The notes under the pieces were generated by a model, which was not told where the DNA came from, did not search any database, and saw only the letters and a program-made list of their open reading frames with translations. This document shows, piece by piece, positions 44,362 to 53,151 of a DNA stretch of 64,000 nucleotides. Both the position numbers and the translations under genes were made by a program. The stretch's first letter is position 1. Each line of letters opens with the position of its first letter. Source of the stretch: Mesorhizobium tianshanense (lineage in GTDB: Bacteria; Pseudomonadota; Alphaproteobacteria; Rhizobiales; Rhizobiaceae); the NCBI RefSeq assembly GCF_007830515.1, contig NZ_VLKT01000005.1:124001-188000 (forward strand), in the 5' to 3' direction.

Positions 44362-44790
44362 TCAGCCCTTCTTCACCGGCGCGTTCATTGCCCACTCCAC
44401 GCCGAACGGATCGCGCATATTGCCCCACTGGTCGCCCCAGAACATCACCTGCAGCGGCATGACGACTTCGCAACCGGCATCGACAGCCCGTTGCCACCAG
44501 GCGTCGATATCGTCGCTGCCGAGGTGAAGCTGCATGGTGTAGCCCTGCGGCCTCACGGCGGACATGCCGTGCTCGGGATAGAAGTCGGAAAGCATCAGCG
44601 TCGAACCGTTGATATGCAGGTGGATGTGCATGGTGCGGCCCTGCTCATCCGGCGGGTAGAAGAAGACCTGCTCGGCGCCGAAGGCCTTTTGATAGAATTC
44701 GGAAGCCTTGAAGGCGCTATCCAGCTGAAGATAGGGCGTCAAACCGCCGAGGACTTTCGCGGCAGGTTGAGTCTGGGGCTGGTCGTTCAT
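44362..44790 (-). CDS. VOC-superfamily protein, PhnB-like
   Basis: A 142-residue glyoxalase/bleomycin-resistance fold protein. GGLTPYLQLDSAFKASEFYQKAFGAEQV and MLSDFYPEHGM belong to the PhnB/YdcJ group, and WGNMRDPFGVEWAM gives the C-terminal metal-site region. Members bind or convert small molecules; the role is unknown. It is probably co-transcribed with the DUF1428 gene 83 bp downstream, a common pairing in proteobacteria. ATG 44790 has GAGCAAGAG upstream. Confidence 0.88.
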   Translation of the reverse strand: MNDQPQTQPAAKVLGGLTPYLQLDSAFKASEFYQKAFGAEQVFFYPPDEQGRTMHIHLHINGSTLMLSDFYPEHGMSAVRPQGYTMQLHLGSDDIDAWWQRAVDAGCEVVMPLQVMFWGDQWGNMRDPFGVEWAMNAPVKKG

Positions 44791-44923
44791 CTCTTGCTCC
44801 TCTTTGCGTTTGGCTTGGCCTTGCCAACCACAGGACGAATGAAGCGGCGGCAATCCTACATGGCCGCCGATTTTTTTTCGAACGCCAAGATCAAACGCTC
44901 AGGCCACGGGCCGGAGGTCGTCT

Positions 44924-45112
44924 TCATATTACCTTGGTCAACGCGGTTGCCATGGCAAGGCGACGTTCGTTTTGCGCGTCGAGGATTTCGGGCCAGCCGA
45001 TGTCCTTGCGCAATTCGATCGGCAGTGAAAGTAGCGCACGCTCGCTGCGGTAACGGGCGCGGCTCGCCGAGTAACGGGTCGCGATGCGGCCTATGGATGA
45101 CAGAATGGACAT
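44924..45112 (-). CDS. DUF1127-like small basic protein
   Basis: A 62-residue Arg-rich protein with the segment RSERALLSLPIELRKDIGWPE, which fits the DUF1127 (YjiS-like) motif in which a short helix ends LxxDIGW/L. Related small proteins in Agrobacterium and Rhodobacter bind RNA and affect phosphate and carbon metabolism. ATG 45112 has AGGGAGAG upstream. Downstream up to 44860 no other gene is convincing. Confidence 0.78.
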   Translation of the reverse strand: MSILSSIGRIATRYSASRARYRSERALLSLPIELRKDIGWPEILDAQNERRLAMATALTKVI

Positions 45113-45246
45113 GATTCACTCTCCCTGGTTGAAGCCGGCATCATCGTGTCGGCGTCCCAAGGACGTGGCGTGCAGTCATGATCCGACAGGCCGCTGAAAT
45201 TTCTTGTCGTCAGATCGGAATCGGCCCGTGCAAGGGCGGACGTGGT

Positions 45247-45636
45247 TCAGTTGACCGCCGCGGCTAGCGCAGTGTCGTAATATTCCACCACCTCGACGGC
45301 CAGGCCGTCGCGTATTGTCCAGAAATCGGCGACGGGCATCACGAACTCGTCGCCGGTCGCGCGACGTGTCATGTGGTATTCGACCTGGGCGGCAACCTTG
45401 TCGCCGCCATCGATGATCTCGACCGGAATGACGCGCCGGTATTCGAAGTCCTCATTCAGGTCCACCAGGCGCGCAAGGAATTCGTGCTTGCCGCGAGCGC
45501 TGCCGGCGCGACGCGACTGCCGCGGATCGGCGATCCAACGAAACACGACATCATCGGCGCAAAGCGCCAGTGCGCCCTCGATGTCGCGATCTGCATAGGC
45601 TTGGTAGAAGTTGTTAACGAGGTCTACCGCACGCAT
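45247..45636 (-). CDS. SnoaL/NTF2-like protein
   Basis: A 129-residue cone-fold protein. VNNFYQAYADRDIEGALALCADDVVFRW is the N-terminal SnoaL signature, and FWTIRDGLAVEVVEYYDT the C-terminal strand. The family includes isomerases, hydrolases and many ligand-binding proteins; the substrate is unknown. Start ATG 45636. It appears to be a single gene. Confidence 0.87.
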   Translation of the reverse strand: MRAVDLVNNFYQAYADRDIEGALALCADDVVFRWIADPRQSRRAGSARGKHEFLARLVDLNEDFEYRRVIPVEIIDGGDKVAAQVEYHMTRRATGDEFVMPVADFWTIRDGLAVEVVEYYDTALAAAVN

Positions 45637-45772
45637 ATCCTATCCCTCCCTAAGCTCTGCCGCGGCAGGATGCGCCTTTTTAGGTCGATGGAAAAGCTTT
45701 CTTCCGTGGTGAACACGGCGTCGGGAACGACGGTACTTCAAAATGCCGGGCCCGGCAGATGCGGGGCTTTCC

Positions 45773-47299
45773 TCAGCCAGTCCCCTCGGCCACCGAGCGG
45801 AAGAAGTCTTCCGGGCTATCGATCTCGGTCAGCCGCCGCTTTTCGATCAGCCAGAAGCGGTTGCCGATCGCCCTGATGAAGGAGCGGTCGTGCGAGGCGA
45901 GCACGCAGCTTGCCTCATGGGCGAGCAGTTCCGTTTCCAGCGCCTCCTGGCCGTCGATGTCGAGATGGTTGGTCGGCTCGTCAAGCAGGTAGAAATTGGG
46001 ATTGGCGAGCCTGAGCGCCAGCATCATCAGCCGCGCCTTCTGTCCGCCCGACAGCACGCCGATCCTGCGCTCCTGCATGTCGATGCTGACGCCCGCACCC
46101 GCCAGCAGCGAGCGGGCGCGCTGCTGGCCGACATCGAAGCTGCGCGTGAGCATCGCCAGCGGCGTGTCGTCGCCGCTGATGCCCGACAGCGCCTGGTCGC
46201 TGTAGCCGAGCACCGTCGACGGCGTCACCTCCACGTTCGGTATCGTTTCAGATTCGGCGATGGCATTCCTGATCAGGGTGACGAAGCGCGATTTGCCGAC
46301 GCCGTTGCGGCCGAGCAGGACGATGCGGTCGCCCTGACAGATATGGCGCTTGCCGGTCCTGAACAGCAGCGTGCCGTCGGGTGTCTCGACCGCCGCATCA
46401 TCGAGCGTGATCAGCACCTTGGCATGGGTGCCGCGATTGGCGAGCTTTATCGCGCCCGCCGTTTTCTCGCGATGCGCAGGTGCTGCCGCATCTTCCAGGC
46501 GTTCGGCGCGCTGGTTGAGCTGCTTGGTCTTGACCGTCAGCAGGTCACTGCCCGAGTTGATGCCGATGTTGTTGAGCTTGGCCGCCTGCCGACGCAATTG
46601 CTGCGCCACCTTCATGTCGCGATGGAATTTTCGATCGGCCGAGGCATCGACTTCGTCGAGCGCCTGTCTTGCCCGGGAATAGGGCAGGGCAAATGCCGGC
46701 GACTGCTCGGGGCGCAGGAACAGCGTGCGGTTGGTGGTGGCGTCCAGGAAAGCGCGATCGTGGCTGGCGATCACCACCGGCACCTCGCGCGGCAGTGTGT
46801 TCAGCCAGGTCTCAAGCTGGCTGATTTTGGCGAGATCGAGATGGTTGGTCGGCTCATCGAGCAGTAGCACGTCGGGGTCGGTGACCCAGACACGAGCGAT
46901 CAGCGCCAGCCTTTGCCAGCCGCCGCTCAGGGCACACATCGGCCGCTCGCGCATCGGTTCGGGCACGTCGAGAGAATCCAGTACGACCTTGACACGCCAC
47001 AGCTCGCTTTCGGCCTGCTCGGCCGGCAAGGCAGCGGCCACCACCTGATGAAAGGTACGGTCGAGGAGGGCCGGCGGAACGGATTGCTCGACATGGCCGA
47101 CGCGCAGGCCGCGCGTGCGGGTTATGTCGCCGGATGTCGGTTCCATCTCGCCGGTCAGGCATTTGAGCAAGGTCGACTTGCCGCGGCCGTTGGCGGCGAC
47201 GATGCCGAGCCGGTCGCCGGCGCCGATGGTGAGGTCGAGGTTGGAAAAAAGCGGCGCACTCATGGTGACACCGAGGGATTTGAGGCTGATCAGGGCCAT
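45773..47299 (-). CDS. ABC-F family ATPase
   Basis: A 508-residue soluble protein with two ATPase domains and no membrane part. Domain 1: Walker A AANGRGKST, signature LSGGWQRLALI, Walker B VLLLDEPTNHLD. Domain 2: GRNGVGKSR, LSGGQKARLMM, FYLLDEPTNHLD. ABC-F proteins bind the ribosomal E site and rescue stalled ribosomes or protect against antibiotics. The linker (about residues 205-290) is Arg/Lys-rich and includes RKFHRDMKVAQQLRRQAAKLNN. A 21-codon leader ORF lies 137 bp upstream. Start ATG 47299. Confidence 0.92.
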   Translation of the reverse strand: MALISLKSLGVTMSAPLFSNLDLTIGAGDRLGIVAANGRGKSTLLKCLTGEMEPTSGDITRTRGLRVGHVEQSVPPALLDRTFHQVVAAALPAEQAESELWRVKVVLDSLDVPEPMRERPMCALSGGWQRLALIARVWVTDPDVLLLDEPTNHLDLAKISQLETWLNTLPREVPVVIASHDRAFLDATTNRTLFLRPEQSPAFALPYSRARQALDEVDASADRKFHRDMKVAQQLRRQAAKLNNIGINSGSDLLTVKTKQLNQRAERLEDAAAPAHREKTAGAIKLANRGTHAKVLITLDDAAVETPDGTLLFRTGKRHICQGDRIVLLGRNGVGKSRFVTLIRNAIAESETIPNVEVTPSTVLGYSDQALSGISGDDTPLAMLTRSFDVGQQRARSLLAGAGVSIDMQERRIGVLSGGQKARLMMLALRLANPNFYLLDEPTNHLDIDGQEALETELLAHEASCVLASHDRSFIRAIGNRFWLIEKRRLTEIDSPEDFFRSVAEGTG

Positions 47300-47435
47300 T
47301 TTGATTTCTCTGGTCTTGCCGGAGGCCGGCTCAATGCACTTTGACGGTGCGTGGGCTAGCCATCAGGCTCAGCGTTGCGGCACCACGAAGGGCAGACCAA
47401 AAAATCGAAGCGGGAGAAACCCGGACCGTCCCTGG

Positions 47436-47501
47436 TCAGCCCTGCAAGCAAGCTCGCAGGGCAAGGACAGGGCCGCGCTGACGGTGGTGGTCGATATGCA
47501 C
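47436..47501 (-). CDS. Probable 21-residue leader peptide of the ABC-F gene
   Basis: A GTG at 47501 follows the near-perfect Shine-Dalgarno AAGGAGGG (47506-47513) at 4 bases. The frame has 21 codons (VHIDHHRQRGPVLALRACLQ-G) and stops at TGA 47436. The last codons overlap a hairpin CCCTGC/GCAGGG, and CGGG/CCCG with a run of six T follows about 20-45 bp downstream. ABC-F antibiotic-response genes in other bacteria are often controlled by stalling on such leaders; here that is inference. Confidence 0.55.
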   Translation of the reverse strand: MHIDHHRQRGPVLALRACLQG

Positions 47502-47588
47502 GCAGCCCTCCTTTCTGGACGTTCGAGTTGGGGAATTAGGCTACACCAGGGGAGGGGCCGATGGCAAGGGGTTGGCGGGATGCGGACG

Positions 47589-48074
47589 TCAGCCTCGCCG
47601 GATCCCTTCGGCCCAATGCACCAGATCGTCTTCGCTGCTGCGCAGTCGTTTCATGACCCGTTGCATGGGCCAGCAGGTAACTCCGTTTCCGACCTTGAGG
47701 GCAGCGTTGATTTCCCCCTCGGGATCGTTGTCATTCGTCAGCCAATGCTCACCGAGTTCCTTGCGGAGCACCTCACCGCAATAGCTGCCCAACGCAAACA
47801 AGCGCGATCCGAGATCTTGCGACATCAACCCACCGGAGATGGGTTCTCCATCCTTCGTTTGCTCGTGAGAGAAGCGTTCCACCTCCGCTATGCTTTTGGG
47901 CGTAAAATCCGCGCCATAGCCCGAACTCCGCAGTGCGTTGGATATCCATCGCGCGGCGACCGGAATGTCATCCTGCAAGCGCCGCGGCGCGTTCGTTGTT
48001 TGAGACGCCGCGCGAGACGGCAGGAAAGCTGCGGCAACCGTGGCAAAAAGCCCAAAGAAACGGCGTGTTATCAT
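47589..48074 (-). CDS. Exported hypothetical protein, possible Tat substrate
   Basis: A 161-residue protein. The N-terminus MITRRFFGLFATVAAAFLPSRAAS has a twin-Arg before Phe-Phe and a short hydrophobic stretch, so Sec or Tat export is likely. The mature part has RWISNALRSSGYGADFTPKSIAEVERF and LFALGSYCGEVLRKELGEHW, with a late Cys. ATG 48074 is the start rather than the frame open to 48119. Function unknown. Confidence 0.7.
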   Translation of the reverse strand: MITRRFFGLFATVAAAFLPSRAASQTTNAPRRLQDDIPVAARWISNALRSSGYGADFTPKSIAEVERFSHEQTKDGEPISGGLMSQDLGSRLFALGSYCGEVLRKELGEHWLTNDNDPEGEINAALKVGNGVTCWPMQRVMKRLRSSEDDLVHWAEGIRRG

Positions 48075-48136
48075 CTGTAGCCACCCAAGCGATGGCAAGA
48101 AGATACATGCGGCGCTCAAGCAGCGCCACGGCAGAA

Positions 48137-51100
48137 TTACCGTCCTGGCCGACCAGTCTTGCCCGGCCGGCGCTTTTCGCGGCGGGCGTCGCCCGGATCC
48201 TCGTAAGAACCGATACCGGCGCGCTGGCGGACATTGGGCTTGGCGGAATCGTCGCGATCCTTCGCGCCCCCCTCTGCCCTGCCGGGCATCTCCCCCACAC
48301 GGGGGGAGATCGGCCGCGGCTTCGCCGGCACTTTTCCCTCGATCGGCTTCTCGGTCCGCCGCACAGTCATCTCGTCGAGCGAATTCTTCTTGAACAGCGG
48401 CTTGGTCGGTTCACCCGGTATACCGAAATCCGAGCCGTGCGCCTCCTGCGCCGACTGCTTCTTGAACAGCGAACGGGACACCGCGCCTGATGGCGTCGGC
48501 ATGTCGGTGCCAGGCCCCATATCGTCCAGCGACGGCTTGGCGAACAACGGCTTCTTCACCGGCACGGCGCCGTCGGCGCCCATCTCGTCCAGCGCCGGCT
48601 TGCGGAACAGGTTGGGCCGGGCAGCCTTGGCCGCCTCTTCGGCGGCACGTGCCTCGTCGAGCTTGCGGAAACGCTCCTTTTCCTCTGATGTACGATGTTT
48701 GGCCACGCCCTTGTTGTGCTTGCCTTTCTCGCGGCCGGAGACGGGGCTTTCCATGTCGGCATATTTGGCCAGCGGATCGTCGGAGATGGACAGTTCCATC
48801 TCGCGCAGCCGCTTGATCTCGTCGCGGATGCGGGCCGCCTTCTCGAAATCGAGATTGGCGGCGGCGTCGCGCATTTGCTTGTCCATCGCGTCGAGATGGG
48901 CTTTCAGATTGTTGCCCATCATCGCGCCGGCGCTGTCGGTGAACTGCGAGATGTCGGCGCGGACGTGGTCCTTCTCGTAGACCGAATCGAGAATGTCGGA
49001 GATGCGCGACTTGACCGATTCCGGGGTGATGCCGTTGGCCGCGTTCCATTCCATCTGCTTTTCGCGGCGGCGATTGGTCTCGGCCATCGCCCGTTCCATC
49101 GAGCCGGTGACCTGGTCGGCATAGAGGATGACCTTGCCGTCGACATTGCGCGCGGCGCGGCCGATGGTCTGGATCAGCGAGGTTTCCGAGCGCAGGAAGC
49201 CCTCCTTGTCGGCATCGAGAATGGCGACGAAACCACATTCGGGAATGTCGAGACCCTCGCGCAAAAGGTTGATGCCGACCAGCACGTCGAAGGCGCCGAG
49301 GCGCAAATCGCGCAAGATCTCGATGCGTTCCAGCGTATCGATGTCGGAGTGCATGTAGCGGACGCGGATGCCTTGCTCGTGCAGATACTCCGTCAGGTCC
49401 TCGGCCATGCGCTTGGTCAGCACGGTGACCAGCGTGCGGTAGCCGGCCTTGGTGGTTTCGCGGATCTCGCCGACGACATCGTCAACCTGTGTCTTGGCCG
49501 GGCGCACCTCGACCGGCGGATCGATCAGGCCGGTCGGCCGGATGACCTGCTCGGCGAAGACGCCGCCCGACTGCTCCATCTCCCAGCCGCCGGGCGTCGC
49601 CGAAACCGCGATGGACAGCGGGCGCATGGCGTCCCATTCCTCGAAGCGCAGGGGCCGGTTGTCCATGCAGGAGGGCAAGCGGAAACCGTACTCGGCCAGC
49701 GTCGCCTTGCGACGGAAGTCGCCGCGATACATGCCGCCGATCTGCGGCACGGTGACGTGGCTTTCGTCGACGAAGACCAGCGCGTTGTCTGGGATGTATT
49801 CGAACAGGGTCGGCGGCGGATCGCCCGGCTGGCGGCCGGTGAGATAGCGCGAATAGTTCTCGATGCCGGCGCAGGAGCCGGTTGCCTCCAGCATCTCGAG
49901 ATCGAAGCGGGTGCGCTGCTCCAGCCGCTGCGCTTCCAGCAACCGGCCGGCCCGTTCGAGCTCCTGCAGACGATGCTTGAGCTCTTCCTTGATCGACTTG
50001 ATGGCCTGGTTCAAGGTCGGGCGCGGCGTCACATAGTGCGAATTGGCGTAGATCTTGACGCTCTTCAGCTCGCCGGTCTTCTGGCCGGTCAGCGGGTCGA
50101 ACTCGGTGATCGCCTCGATCTCGTCGCCGAACAGCGAGATGCGCCAGGCGCGATCCTCAAGGTGGGCCGGAAAGATCTCGATGGTGTCGCCGCGCACGCG
50201 GAACGAGCCGCGCACGAAGTTGACGTCCTGCCGCTTGTACTGCTGGGCGACGAGGTCGGCGAGCAGCGCGCGCTGGTCGAGCTGGTCGCCGATCTGCATC
50301 TGGAAGGTCATCGCCGTGTAGGTCTCGACCGAGCCGATACCGTAGATGCAGGACACCGAGGCGACGATGATGACGTCGTCGCGCTCCAGCAGCGAGCGCG
50401 TCGCCGAGTGGCGCATGCGGTCGATCTGCTCGTTGATCGAGGATTCCTTCTCGATGAACGTATCCGTCCGGGGCACATAGGCTTCCGGCTGGTAGTAGTC
50501 GTAGTAGGAGACGAAATACTCGACCGCGTTTTCCGGAAAGAACTTCTTGAACTCGGAATAGAGCTGCGCGGCCAGCGTCTTGTTGGGGGCGAGGATCAAG
50601 GCGGGGCGCTGCGTCTCCTCGATCACCTTGGCCATGGTGAAGGTCTTTCCCGAGCCGGTGACGCCGAGCAGCACCTGGGTGCGGTCGTTGTCGTTGACGC
50701 CCTCGACAAGGTCCTTGATCGCCGTCGGCTGGTCGCCGGCCGGCTCGAAATCCGACACCATCTTGATGGCGATGCCGCCTTCGGATTTCTCCGGCCGGGC
50801 CGGGCGGTGCGGCGTCCACAGCACGCCGTCCTTGTGCAGCGGGTTGCCGGATTCGATCAGTGCCGACAGCGCGGCAACCGTCGCGGTGACGCCGCCGGAG
50901 GCCATGGTCTCGGCCTCTTCCAGCGAAATATCGAGGCCGGCGACCGGATTGAGGCCGGCTGCGGTGCGCTCCCGTGCGGATGCCGCGCCGCCCATCGAGG
51001 TCCCGCGTGCCGTGCGGCCGGGGGATGAAGAGCGTTCGGGGATCTTTTTCGCCGCCTTCGGCGATTTGCCGCCGTCCTTGCCGCCATTCTTGTCGGAAAC

Positions 51101-51331
51101 GACTTGGCGCCCGTCCTTCTCGGCTTCCTGTTCGATCTGCTCGGCCCAATCGGCGATCGAGCCGGTCAGCGGCGCGCCGGTGAATTCGGCCTGCGGCGCC
51201 TCGGCAAAGCCGCCCTTATGCAGCGGCTCGGACGCGTCGAGGAAATCGGTCAGCGGGCTGCGCCGCTTGGGCGGCGAAGCGCGATCATCACGCGCCGGCG
51301 GCGGCGTGTTTTTATCAGAGGGTTTGGCCAT
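48137..51331 (-). CDS. uvrB: Excinuclease ABC subunit B with long N- and C-terminal extensions
   Basis: A 1064-residue UvrB, against about 670 in most bacteria. The core (from about residue 191, [20 protein letters not shown]) has motif [15 protein letters not shown], the damage-probing hairpin region [17 protein letters not shown], motif [10 protein letters not shown] and motif [11 protein letters not shown]. The UvrC-binding UVR motif is at about residues 805-843. The first 190 residues and the last 220 are low-complexity and probably disordered. One arm of a dispersed repeat encodes residues about 1006-1022. Start: ATG 51331 ([12 protein letters not shown]). UvrB loads damage for nucleotide excision repair. 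Confidence 0.95.
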   Translation of the reverse strand: MAKPSDKNTPPPARDDRASPPKRRSPLTDFLDASEPLHKGGFAEAPQAEFTGAPLTGSIADWAEQIEQEAEKDGRQVVSDKNGGKDGGKSPKAAKKIPERSSSPGRTARGTSMGGAASARERTAAGLNPVAGLDISLEEAETMASGGVTATVAALSALIESGNPLHKDGVLWTPHRPARPEKSEGGIAIKMVSDFEPAGDQPTAIKDLVEGVNDNDRTQVLLGVTGSGKTFTMAKVIEETQRPALILAPNKTLAAQLYSEFKKFFPENAVEYFVSYYDYYQPEAYVPRTDTFIEKESSINEQIDRMRHSATRSLLERDDVIIVASVSCIYGIGSVETYTAMTFQMQIGDQLDQRALLADLVAQQYKRQDVNFVRGSFRVRGDTIEIFPAHLEDRAWRISLFGDEIEAITEFDPLTGQKTGELKSVKIYANSHYVTPRPTLNQAIKSIKEELKHRLQELERAGRLLEAQRLEQRTRFDLEMLEATGSCAGIENYSRYLTGRQPGDPPPTLFEYIPDNALVFVDESHVTVPQIGGMYRGDFRRKATLAEYGFRLPSCMDNRPLRFEEWDAMRPLSIAVSATPGGWEMEQSGGVFAEQVIRPTGLIDPPVEVRPAKTQVDDVVGEIRETTKAGYRTLVTVLTKRMAEDLTEYLHEQGIRVRYMHSDIDTLERIEILRDLRLGAFDVLVGINLLREGLDIPECGFVAILDADKEGFLRSETSLIQTIGRAARNVDGKVILYADQVTGSMERAMAETNRRREKQMEWNAANGITPESVKSRISDILDSVYEKDHVRADISQFTDSAGAMMGNNLKAHLDAMDKQMRDAAANLDFEKAARIRDEIKRLREMELSISDDPLAKYADMESPVSGREKGKHNKGVAKHRTSEEKERFRKLDEARAAEEAAKAARPNLFRKPALDEMGADGAVPVKKPLFAKPSLDDMGPGTDMPTPSGAVSRSLFKKQSAQEAHGSDFGIPGEPTKPLFKKNSLDEMTVRRTEKPIEGKVPAKPRPISPRVGEMPGRAEGGAKDRDDSAKPNVRQRAGIGSYEDPGDARREKRRPGKTGRPGR
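48264..48313. repeat. One arm of the 178-bp inverted-repeat element, inside uvrB
   Basis: GCGCCCCCCTCTGCCCTGCC followed by GGGCATCTCCCCCACACGGGGGGAGAT matches the terminal arm of the element at 57181-57358. It lies in frame within the 3' part of uvrB and is translated as [19 protein letters not shown]. Confidence 0.8.
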
Positions 51332-51443
51332 GCCCCGAATATGGGAGGTATCAGCCAAAATGGAAAGAGCGGAGTGGCGAGGGGCGCGAGACGAAACCAG
51401 GCTGCTGACACAAGGGTGTCAGGAGCGATGTCGAAACACGCCC

Positions 51444-52697
51444 TCAGTTGAACCACAGCGCAAAGGTCAAAAACCCGGCACCGCCGAACTCGCGCTGGAT
51501 CTGGTCGAACTCCTCGCCGGTGAGGATCTTCCCGCTCTCGAGATAGGGCGCGATGGCCGGGCCGGTGATCGACAACACCAGGTCGAAGGGCTTTGGTTCC
51601 TCGAAGAAGCGCTTCATGTTGATGCCTTTGTCGGCTATGCGAAAATGCGGCAGCAAGGTGTGGCCGTCGAGCAGGTCCTCAGCCATATCAAGCGCCGCTA
51701 GCCACGCCTGCACCTGCTCCTCGCCGACTTCGAGGCCGGTGAGCGAGCTGGCGCCTTTCTGCTGCGGGCCGGGCAACCATTCACGGTCATTGTCGGTCTC
51801 GGCGCGGATCGCCTTCCAGTTCTCGCGGGAAAGCCGGATCATTTCCATGAGATGGCGGCGCGCCGCCTGCCGGCGCTCCGGCTCGACCACCGGCCAGTTG
51901 ACCAGATGCACCAGCGAGATGAAATCGGCGATGCGCCATTCGGCCGACAACATGCCGCCGTTCATGCCGCCGTCGGGCGGGACGAGCGTGTCCTGCAGCG
52001 GCAGCTTGGCGCGCGGGAAAAGCATGTGGAACGAGCCGTCGAAGGCGTTGCTGAAGTCGTGCGCCAGCCAAAAATCCGCCTGCGCCATCAGGAATTCGGC
52101 ATAGCCCTGCAGCCAGTAGCCGTCGGCGCGGTCGAAGCGGAAGGTGAGGGCGGGTGCGGCCGCGTCTGGCGCACCGCCGCCGCGCGACAGAGAGGCCATG
52201 ATCGCGGCCGCACTTTCGTCCGGCGCGATCTGGCCGTCCTCGTTGAGATCGATGCCGAGCCGGGTGAGGTCGACCTCCACGCCGATATCGGCATCGGCAG
52301 GCACGGAGCCAAGTGTGGCGGCGGACTTTTCCAGCCGGTCGCGGAAGGCGACCAGGATGGCGCGGAAGCCGTCGTAGGTCAGCGGTTGGGGATCGGGATT
52401 TTCCGGCACCGGCAGCCGCATCAGCGGCAGCATGAAGGATTGCGGGCTCTCGAAACCATGGCGGTGCAGGCCGCCGGCCAGGATCTCCAGCGCGGTGAAG
52501 AACTCACCGGCGCCGGCGGCATAGGCGGCCGCGGGGTCACCGGGCGCGGCGGCTTCCAGCGCGGTAAGCGTGCTGTCGCGGTCCGCTACGGTTTTTGCCT
52601 CGAACAGGGCGGCCGGTTCGGGGGCCGCGGCGCCGGCGGAAGCAACCGGCAGCAGCAGAATGAGGGCGAATGCCAGCAGGCTCGAAAATCGCTTCAT
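51444..52697 (-). CDS. Secreted protein with one EF-hand loop
   Basis: A 417-residue protein with a signal peptide (MKRFSSLLAFALILLLPVASAGAAA). Residues 150-161, DLNEDGQIAPDE, form a canonical EF-hand calcium-binding loop (D, N, D, I, E at the expected places). The rest is a helical domain with conserved-looking motifs such as YWLQGYAEFLMAQADFWLAHDF and HLVNWPVVEPERRQAARRHL. The family is unknown to me. ATG 52697 has GGAGGA upstream. A minus-strand promoter and terminator lie upstream at 52801-52882. Confidence 0.78.
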   Translation of the reverse strand: MKRFSSLLAFALILLLPVASAGAAAPEPAALFEAKTVADRDSTLTALEAAAPGDPAAAYAAGAGEFFTALEILAGGLHRHGFESPQSFMLPLMRLPVPENPDPQPLTYDGFRAILVAFRDRLEKSAATLGSVPADADIGVEVDLTRLGIDLNEDGQIAPDESAAAIMASLSRGGGAPDAAAPALTFRFDRADGYWLQGYAEFLMAQADFWLAHDFSNAFDGSFHMLFPRAKLPLQDTLVPPDGGMNGGMLSAEWRIADFISLVHLVNWPVVEPERRQAARRHLMEMIRLSRENWKAIRAETDNDREWLPGPQQKGASSLTGLEVGEEQVQAWLAALDMAEDLLDGHTLLPHFRIADKGINMKRFFEEPKPFDLVLSITGPAIAPYLESGKILTGEEFDQIQREFGGAGFLTFALWFN

Positions 52698-52800
52698 CTT
52701 GGTCCTCCTCCAGTGTTCCACGCCGATCATACATGCATTTTTGCATGGCGCCCGTGGGGTATTTGGGCCCTGCCATGAGCCCGGCACCGAAGCATGAAAT

Positions 52801-52824
52801 GAAAAACCCGCCTCGGCGGCGGGT
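52801..52824 (-). terminator. Rho-independent terminator between promoter and gene
   Basis: On the minus strand ACCCGCC (52812-52806 side) and GGCGGGT pair around five bases (stem 52806-52824), followed by TTTTTC (52806-52801). It lies about 20 bp downstream of the predicted promoter, so it would end a transcript of only about 45 bases or act as an attenuator for the EF-hand gene. Confidence 0.65.
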
Positions 52825-52842
52825 GATTGGCGCAAATCAGCA

Positions 52843-52882
52843 CTAGGAATAAATTCCTAGCATAGCTGCCGTCACCTGTCAA
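52843..52882 (-). promoter_or_regulatory. Promoter with an 18-bp perfect palindromic operator
   Basis: Minus-strand TTGACA (52882-52877) is followed after 17 bp by the weak -10 TAGGAA (52859-52854), with TG just upstream as in extended -10 promoters. CTAGGAAT-AA-ATTCCTAG (52843-52860) is a perfect palindrome that covers the -10 and start region, as an operator for a dimeric repressor would. The regulator is not known. Confidence 0.5.
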
Positions 52883-52923
52883 GTTGAAACTACCCCACAG
52901 TTGCAGGGCAATCGCTTCAGGTT

Positions 52924-52990
52924 GGCGCTGCCCTTCACCCCCGGCCCTCTCCCGGTGAAAAACGGGGAGAGGGGGATCGCCAGCGTTGCG
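52924..52990. repeat. Partial copy of the large inverted-repeat family
   Basis: GGCGCTGCCCTTCACCCCCGGCCCTCTCC, the hairpin pair around GTGAAAAAC, and CGCCAGCGTTGC correspond to the left arm and centre of the element at 54237-54415. The right arm is missing. Nothing else is seen between here and the CapA-like gene. Confidence 0.65.
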
Positions 52991-53151
52991 GCCAAGCCGC
53001 AACCGCGAAACACGCCAATCCGATTCCGCCGCCATGGCACCGGCCGTTCGGCGAAAGTCTTGGCGCGCGGGCACGTCGGCAACAATTCCTGATCGAGGCG
53101 CTTCGCTGCGACAGGCACATCGTCTAACTTGGCTGCTCATTCCGGTACAGG

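Noticed and set aside
48695-51028. Long plus-strand open frame (777 codons)
   Set aside because: It is antisense to uvrB, has mirror-type composition (many Arg, Gly, Asp, Val) and no domain; a GC-bias artefact.
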